DNA of 16,822 nt from Candidatus Woesearchaeota archaeon. GTDB taxonomy: Archaea; Nanobdellota; Nanobdellia; Woesearchaeales; JAGVYO01. This document shows, piece by piece, positions 14,039 to 16,822 of the stretch. The notes under the pieces are model-generated. The model worked only from the letters and a program-made list of their open reading frames with translations. It searched no databases and was not told the DNA's origin. Every line of letters begins with the position of its first letter. Positions within the stretch are counted from its first letter, which is position 1. The DNA lies in NCBI GenBank assembly GCA_018303225.1, contig JAGVYO010000014.1:910-17731 (forward strand). Direction: 5' to 3'. Made by a program: the position numbers and the translations under genes.

Positions 14039-14137
14039 GCGCCTGAGGGGATTCGAACCCCCGCCCTACAGCTTAGGAGGCTCTAGCGGATATCTTCTCG
14101 ATAATCTGTCGCTCTATCCAAGCTGAGCTACAGGCGC
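14039..14137 (-). tRNA. tRNA-Arg(CCT), intron-containing
   Basis: The 99-base gene folds as a cloverleaf after removal of 25 bases, leaving 74. Acceptor GCGCCTG pairs with CAGGCGC; the D stem is GCTC/GAGC; the T arm is GGGGG-TTCGAAT-CCCCT with one G-T pair; the variable loop is AGGGC. The spliced anticodon arm is ACAGC-CTCCTAA-GCTGT, perfectly paired, with U33 and anticodon CCU for Arg AGG codons. No CCA is encoded. The intron interrupts the anticodon stem and not the usual 37/38 site. Its 5' end lies 18 bases from the annotated truD start on the other strand, so its promoter must lie inside the truD 5' region. Confidence 0.9.
14081..14105 (-). other. tRNA-Arg intron at a non-canonical site (anticodon stem)
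   Basis: Twenty-five bases separate ACAG (27-30) from CCTCCTAAGCTGT. The boundary can slide by up to two bases (28/29, 29/30 or 30/31) without changing the mature tRNA. The intron contains a small TATC/GATA hairpin. I could not draw a strict bulge-helix-bulge by eye. Confidence 0.7.
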
Positions 14138-14155
14138 AATCCGGAAGATTTCATC

Positions 14156-15094
14156 GTGAAGGAGATCTCCATCGTAAAGCCGGGGAAGCAGGGAACCTAC
14201 GCCTATGTCCTGCTAAAGAAGAGGAGCTACACCACACTGCGGGCCATCCAGCACATTGCCGAAAGGCTGCGAATCCCTTTAAGGGACATCGGTTTTGCGG
14301 GCAATAAGGACAAGGACGCTGTTACCGAACAGCTCATTTCCATAAAGAACGTGCGAGAGGAAAGAATCGGGAATGTCGGCTTAAAGGACATTGAATTGGA
14401 ATTCCTGGGCTACGGAAACAAGCCCATTTCATTAGGAGATTTGGAAGGCAACCAATTCAGGATCGTCGCAAGGGATGTAGATGAAAAAGAGAGGACCAAT
14501 CTGGATGGAAAAATCAGCAAAGAACCAATTTTAATGCCCAATTACTTCGGCGAGCAGCGCTTCAGCAAAAACAACGCCGAAATAGGCAAAGCGCTGGTGA
14601 AGAAGAATTTTGGAAAGGCCGCGGAACTGATCCTTGAGAACGAAAAAGAGTACAAAGAAAAGATAGAGGCGGTCCTTGATGCGCAGCCGACGAATTATAT
14701 CAGTGCATTGCGCATCCTGCCTAAGAAATTATTGACGCTCTACGTCAACGCCTACCAGTCCTCCCTGTGGAACGAAACTGTAGGAAAGGCCATCAAAAAG
14801 GAACTGCCTGCCCCTAGAATCCCGATGATCGGCTTTGGCATGGAAGTCAGGGATGAAAGGCTGAAGGAGATTATCGATAAAATCATGAAAAGAGAATCCG
14901 TTACCGAGAGGGACTTCATCATCCCTCCCTTTCCCGAATTGAGCGCCGAAGGCATAGAAAGGGATGCCTTTGTGGAGATAAAGAACTTAAAGGTCAAAAA
15001 AGACGGCAAGAACGTTCTTTTTGAATTCTTTTTGCCGAAAGGAAGCTATGCCACAGAAGCGGTAAAGTTCCTGTTTGGAAAAGAGCAGGTTTGA
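14156..15094 (+). CDS. truD: tRNA pseudouridine(13) synthase TruD, compact form
   Basis: TruD converts U13 of tRNAs to pseudouridine. The catalytic Asp is Asp52 in FAGNKDKDAVTEQ; further family signatures are PNYFGEQRFSKNNAEIGKAL and VNAYQSSLWNETV. From the GTG at 14156 the protein has 312 residues, while archaeal and bacterial TruD usually have about 350-430. Part of the reduction is a shortened TRUD insertion domain. The family's N-terminal NPEDFxVxE motif is encoded in frame just upstream, at 14138-14155 (NPEDFIV continuing into KEI), immediately after the end of the antisense tRNA-Arg, but no ATG, GTG or TTG lies there. The frame is open only back to a stop at 14102. The real start is therefore uncertain: GTG 14156, or a non-standard codon upstream within the tRNA. 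Confidence 0.92.
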   Translation: MKEISIVKPGKQGTYAYVLLKKRSYTTLRAIQHIAERLRIPLRDIGFAGNKDKDAVTEQLISIKNVREERIGNVGLKDIELEFLGYGNKPISLGDLEGNQFRIVARDVDEKERTNLDGKISKEPILMPNYFGEQRFSKNNAEIGKALVKKNFGKAAELILENEKEYKEKIEAVLDAQPTNYISALRILPKKLLTLYVNAYQSSLWNETVGKAIKKELPAPRIPMIGFGMEVRDERLKEIIDKIMKRESVTERDFIIPPFPELSAEGIERDAFVEIKNLKVKKDGKNVLFEFFLPKGSYATEAVKFLFGKEQV

Positions 15095-15156
15095 TAAATG
15101 TCAAATCCTTTTGACTACAATACATCTGTATAAAAAGAGTTCCTGAATGAGATTGA

Positions 15157-15439
15157 TCAGAGGTCTCCCTTCAAACGCGTGATATATTCTTTGACGTCTA
15201 ACATCGACAGGTATACAACACAATCTTGGCACGCAGTGGTATTGGTGCAATGTCCGGTTCTGTAATCACAATGTTCTCTATCCCCCATGAAATTGGGATG
15301 GTGCGGCTTTCTAACCGGTTTCGTAACATTATCTTCAATTCAGCTTGGTCTGTCAATGACATGGTATTCCACCCATTTAATCCGATAATTTCTAGAAGAA
15401 ATGCGTATGCATTCTTAAAACTTACTTGTCAAACTGCAT
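15157..15439 (-). pseudogene. Probable decayed small gene downstream of adk
   Basis: The 378-base gap between truD and adk has no intact recognisable gene. Minus-strand reading gives three protein-like pieces in three successive frames. A short one starts at ATG 15439 (MQFDK). A long one is open from about 15425 to a stop at 15198 (FKNAYAFLLEIIGLNGW, then MSLTDQAELKIMLRNRLESR from ATG 15362, on to AKIVLY). The last starts at ATG 15204 (MLDVKEYITRLKGDL, stop 15157). Joined by two same-direction one-base shifts they would make about 93 residues. Either the gene is broken, or the assembly has two missing bases, or only the 54-residue ORF at 15198-15362 is real. The family is not recognised. Confidence 0.35.
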
Positions 15440-15472
15440 TGTACGCTTCCGATACTTTCCTCGGTGGTATAT

Positions 15473-16117
15473 TCAGCTAGAAAGCGCCTTGTCGACATCC
15501 GCATAGATTTCATCCAGCGGCTCGTTGGTGTCGATGTTCCGGATGAGCTTCTTGTTCCGGTAATATTGGATCAACGGCTTGGTCTGCTCGTTGTAGACGC
15601 TGATCCGTTTTTTTATGGTCTCCGGCTTGTCATCTTCGCGCTGGAACAGCTCGCCGCCGCACTGGTCGCATTTCCCGGGAACTTTCGGGGGGATGTTCTC
15701 CAGGTGGTAAATGGCATCGCATTTCTTGCACATCCGTCTCCCGCTGAGGCGCTCGATGATGGTCTTCTCCGACGCCTGGAGGTTCAGCACATGGTTGATC
15801 TGCCGGCCGTTCTTCCCCAGCCGCTTGGCCAGGAACCGCGCCTGTTCGACCGTGCGCGGAAAGCCGTCCAGGATATAGCCGTTGTCGCAGTCTTTCTGCC
15901 GGAGGCGGTGCTCGATCAGGTCGATGATGATGCGGTCCGGAACCAGCAGCCCCTTCTCCAGGTAAGGCTTCGCCTCGGACGCATACTTGTCTCCCGTAGC
16001 TACAATCTCCCGGATGATGTTCCCGCTGGAGATATGCGGAATGCCATACTTCTGAACCACTCTCGCAGAAAGGGTCCCTTTGCCCACGCCCGGCGGGCCG
16101 AAAATGATTAATCTCAT
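15473..16117 (-). CDS. adk: Adenylate kinase, long zinc-LID form
   Basis: A 214-residue cytosolic enzyme catalysing ATP + AMP = 2 ADP. The P-loop is GPPGVGKGT at 7-15; the AMP-binding region is ISSGNIIRE near 29-37; DGFPRT lies at 84-89. The LID has a zinc-finger-like Cys130-x2-Cys133 and Cys150-x2-Cys153 (MCKKCD ... GKCDQCGG). This is the bacterial-type long adenylate kinase, not the trimeric archaeal AdkA. In the AMP-site motif SGD/TGD the Asp is Asn33 here, an uncommon change. The ATG at 16117 is one base after the stop codon of the upstream 154-residue gene, so the two are surely co-transcribed. Confidence 0.96.
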   Translation of the reverse strand: MRLIIFGPPGVGKGTLSARVVQKYGIPHISSGNIIREIVATGDKYASEAKPYLEKGLLVPDRIIIDLIEHRLRQKDCDNGYILDGFPRTVEQARFLAKRLGKNGRQINHVLNLQASEKTIIERLSGRRMCKKCDAIYHLENIPPKVPGKCDQCGGELFQREDDKPETIKKRISVYNEQTKPLIQYYRNKKLIRNIDTNEPLDEIYADVDKALSS

Positions 16118-16118
16118 C

Positions 16119-16583
16119 CTATCCTAAATAACCCAAATCCTCCCTAACACTCGAATCGTTTTTCCATGAATCCGCCATTTTTTGGATAATGATAAGGAGT
16201 CCCGTTTTTATGCTTTTCCATTCCGGGAGGGCTTTGGAGACAAAAGAGGCCAGTTTTTTGCTGTCAAGCTCCACCAGCAGGGCCTGCGCCTCCCGCTGCA
16301 GCACCATGAGCTTCCGGTAGAGGAGATACGCTTCTCCCTTCCCTTTCTCGTCCAAAGCCCGGTATTCGTGCAGGTTGTTCATGGAGTTGGTATCCGGCTG
16401 CAGCAGCCCTTCCAGGAGATGGAGCGGCGTTTCCCAGACATCCAGTATCTTATGTACCATCTCCCGCAGCAGGAACTGCGGATGCTCAATGACAGAAATC
16501 TCGAACTCGTGATCCATCTCCTCGAAATCCGGCAGCTTGAACCGGTTCTTCAGTTCCGCATATTTCTTAGCGATGTCTTCCAT
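16119..16583 (-). CDS. Conserved hypothetical protein, 154 residues, upstream of adk
   Basis: A soluble, mostly helical, acidic protein of unknown function. Near the N-terminus is RFKLPDFEEMDHEFEIS (about residues 14-30); similar KLP-F-E-x-D-x-EFEI openings are, from memory, seen in uncharacterised archaeal proteins. Long amphipathic helices follow (FLLREMVHKILDVWETPLHLLEGLLQP and GKGEAYLLYRKLMVLQREAQALLVELD), suggesting a helical bundle. The open frame extends upstream through the tRNA-Thr gene to 16763, but the ATG at 16583 is chosen because a TATA-like box sits 29-36 bases before it and the upstream part is tRNA sequence. Its stop is one base from the adk start, indicating a two-gene transcript. 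Confidence 0.82.
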   Translation of the reverse strand: MEDIAKKYAELKNRFKLPDFEEMDHEFEISVIEHPQFLLREMVHKILDVWETPLHLLEGLLQPDTNSMNNLHEYRALDEKGKGEAYLLYRKLMVLQREAQALLVELDSKKLASFVSKALPEWKSIKTGLLIIIQKMADSWKNDSSVREDLGYLG

Positions 16584-16611
16584 GATGGAAAACAGGAGAT
16601 TTAGGAGGGAG

Positions 16612-16619
16612 TATTTATA
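16612..16619 (-). promoter_or_regulatory. TATA box for the 154-residue gene and adk
   Basis: The minus strand reads TATAAATA, 29-36 bases before the ATG at 16583, between that gene and tRNA-Thr. Confidence 0.55.
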
Positions 16620-16652
16620 GTTTACCAGAATGATGCAGAAAGATGAATGCAA

Positions 16653-16723
16653 GCCTCCGGCGAGAATTGAACTCGCGACCTCGGGTTTACAAGACCCGCG
16701 CTCTACCACTGAGCTACGGAGGC
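16653..16723 (-). tRNA. tRNA-Thr(TGT)
   Basis: A 71-base cloverleaf: acceptor GCCTCCG/CGGAGGC, D stem GCTC/GAGC with loop AGTGGTA, anticodon arm CGGGT-CTTGTAA-ACCCG with anticodon UGU, variable loop AGGTC, and T arm GCGAG-TTCAATT-CTCGC. All stems are fully Watson-Crick paired, there is no intron, and CCA is not encoded. Confidence 0.95.
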
Positions 16724-16735
16724 GTAGGTTGATTC

Positions 16736-16763
16736 GTGGGGCTTTGCGCAGCAAATGTCCCAC
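16736..16763. repeat. Hairpin upstream of tRNA-Thr
   Basis: Outer arms GTGGG (16736-16740) and CCCAC (16759-16763) enclose TTTGC, loop GCA, GCAAA (16743-16755). The inner hairpin has the same three-base GCA loop as the dispersed cores at 803-827 and 9786-9812. Confidence 0.4.
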
Positions 16764-16778
16764 TTAAGCGCTTTCTAT

Positions 16779-16799
16779 CAAATCTTTGGCAAAGATTTG
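16779..16799. repeat. 9-bp triloop hairpin beside a tRNA-Thr fragment
   Basis: CAAATCTTT, loop GGC, AAAGATTTG form a perfect 9-bp stem. It begins directly inside the copied tRNA 5' piece at 16804-16818 and could be what interrupts or replaced the rest of that copy. Confidence 0.5.
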
Positions 16800-16803
16800 C
16801 CAT

Positions 16804-16818
16804 CTGAGCTACGGAGGC
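16804..16818 (-). repeat. Duplicated 5' end of tRNA-Thr
   Basis: GCCTCCGTAGCTCAG, the first 15 bases of tRNA-Thr (16709-16723), is repeated exactly on the same strand, 95 bases upstream. No matching D-stem 3' strand, anticodon arm or T arm follows, so it is a fragment and not a gene. Confidence 0.75.
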
Positions 16819-16822
16819 AATA

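Noticed and set aside
14039..14137. tRNA intron at the canonical 37/38 position
   Set aside because: It would give anticodon ATC and a mismatched 31-39 pair, whereas stem removal restores perfect pairing.
15100..15115. Hairpin GTCAAA/TTTGAC after truD as an intrinsic terminator
   Set aside because: The stem is only 6 bp of weak pairs with a tetraloop and no T-run follows.
15226..15480. 84-residue plus-strand open frame between truD and adk
   Set aside because: It overlaps the adk stop codon, lacks a ribosome site, and its complement reads as more protein-like sequence.
16584..16763. Upstream extension of the 154-residue gene
   Set aside because: The extension translates the tRNA-Thr gene; the TATA box at 16612-16619 fits the ATG at 16583.
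16764..16822. A second tRNA gene at the window end
   Set aside because: Only the acceptor 5' strand and first D-stem strand are present; no GAGC, anticodon or T arm follows on the minus strand within a plausible distance.

Overview
The window reads as a chromosomal segment of an archaeon with compact genes, most likely a DPANN-type lineage; I cannot place it more precisely. The archaeal signs are the GatD/GatE pair for Gln-tRNA, a VCP-like CDC48 ATPase, an intron-containing tRNA, and TATA-like boxes about 30-38 bases before most start codons, which imply leaderless or nearly leaderless mRNAs. Compact or reduced proteins (GatE of 477 residues, TruD of 312) fit a small-genome lineage. Coding DNA is moderately GC-rich and intergenic DNA is strongly AT-rich. 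There is no IS element, CRISPR array, rRNA or intein.

Layout. 1-77: start of a HAD phosphatase (minus). 303-737: small conserved protein with a possible SecB-like fold (plus). 982-3435: cdc48 (plus), with an AT-rich insert in its second ATPase module. 3697-6816: gatD, a thioredoxin-like [2Fe-2S] ferredoxin, then gatE (all plus). 6838-9558 (minus): a Tat-exported lytic transglycosylase with a LysM-like tail, downstream of a Leptospira-type citramalate synthase. 9559-10024: a 466-base divergent intergenic region full of perfect hairpins. 10025-12655: pyruvate phosphate dikinase (plus). 12666-12941: plant-type [2Fe-2S] ferredoxin (minus). 13034-13915: Tat lipoprotein of unknown function (minus). 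14039-14137: tRNA-Arg(CCT) with an intron in the anticodon stem (minus), abutting truD at 14156-15094 (plus). 15157-15439: a probably decayed minus-strand gene. 15473-16583: adenylate kinase and a 154-residue conserved protein (minus). 16653-16723: tRNA-Thr(TGT) (minus), preceded by a copied piece of its own 5' end.

How the genes relate. GatD and GatE convert Glu-tRNA(Gln) to Gln-tRNA(Gln). PPDK and citramalate synthase are divergent and meet at pyruvate, so the structured region between them could serve both. The transglycosylase and the Tat lipoprotein are the two clear envelope or exported proteins and look like accessory genes.

The strongest unexplained signal is non-coding: a family of perfect inverted repeats with three-base loops. 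Three copies share the core CCATNNCAAAAATTYCG and sit upstream of cdc48, gatD and ppdK. Two of them have paired outer arms and compensatory arm changes, and the third leads into a chain of hairpins that can fold as a cruciform. Other notable points are the GatE without its AspRS-like insert, the anticodon-stem intron, and the truD N-terminal motif encoded upstream of any ordinary start codon.
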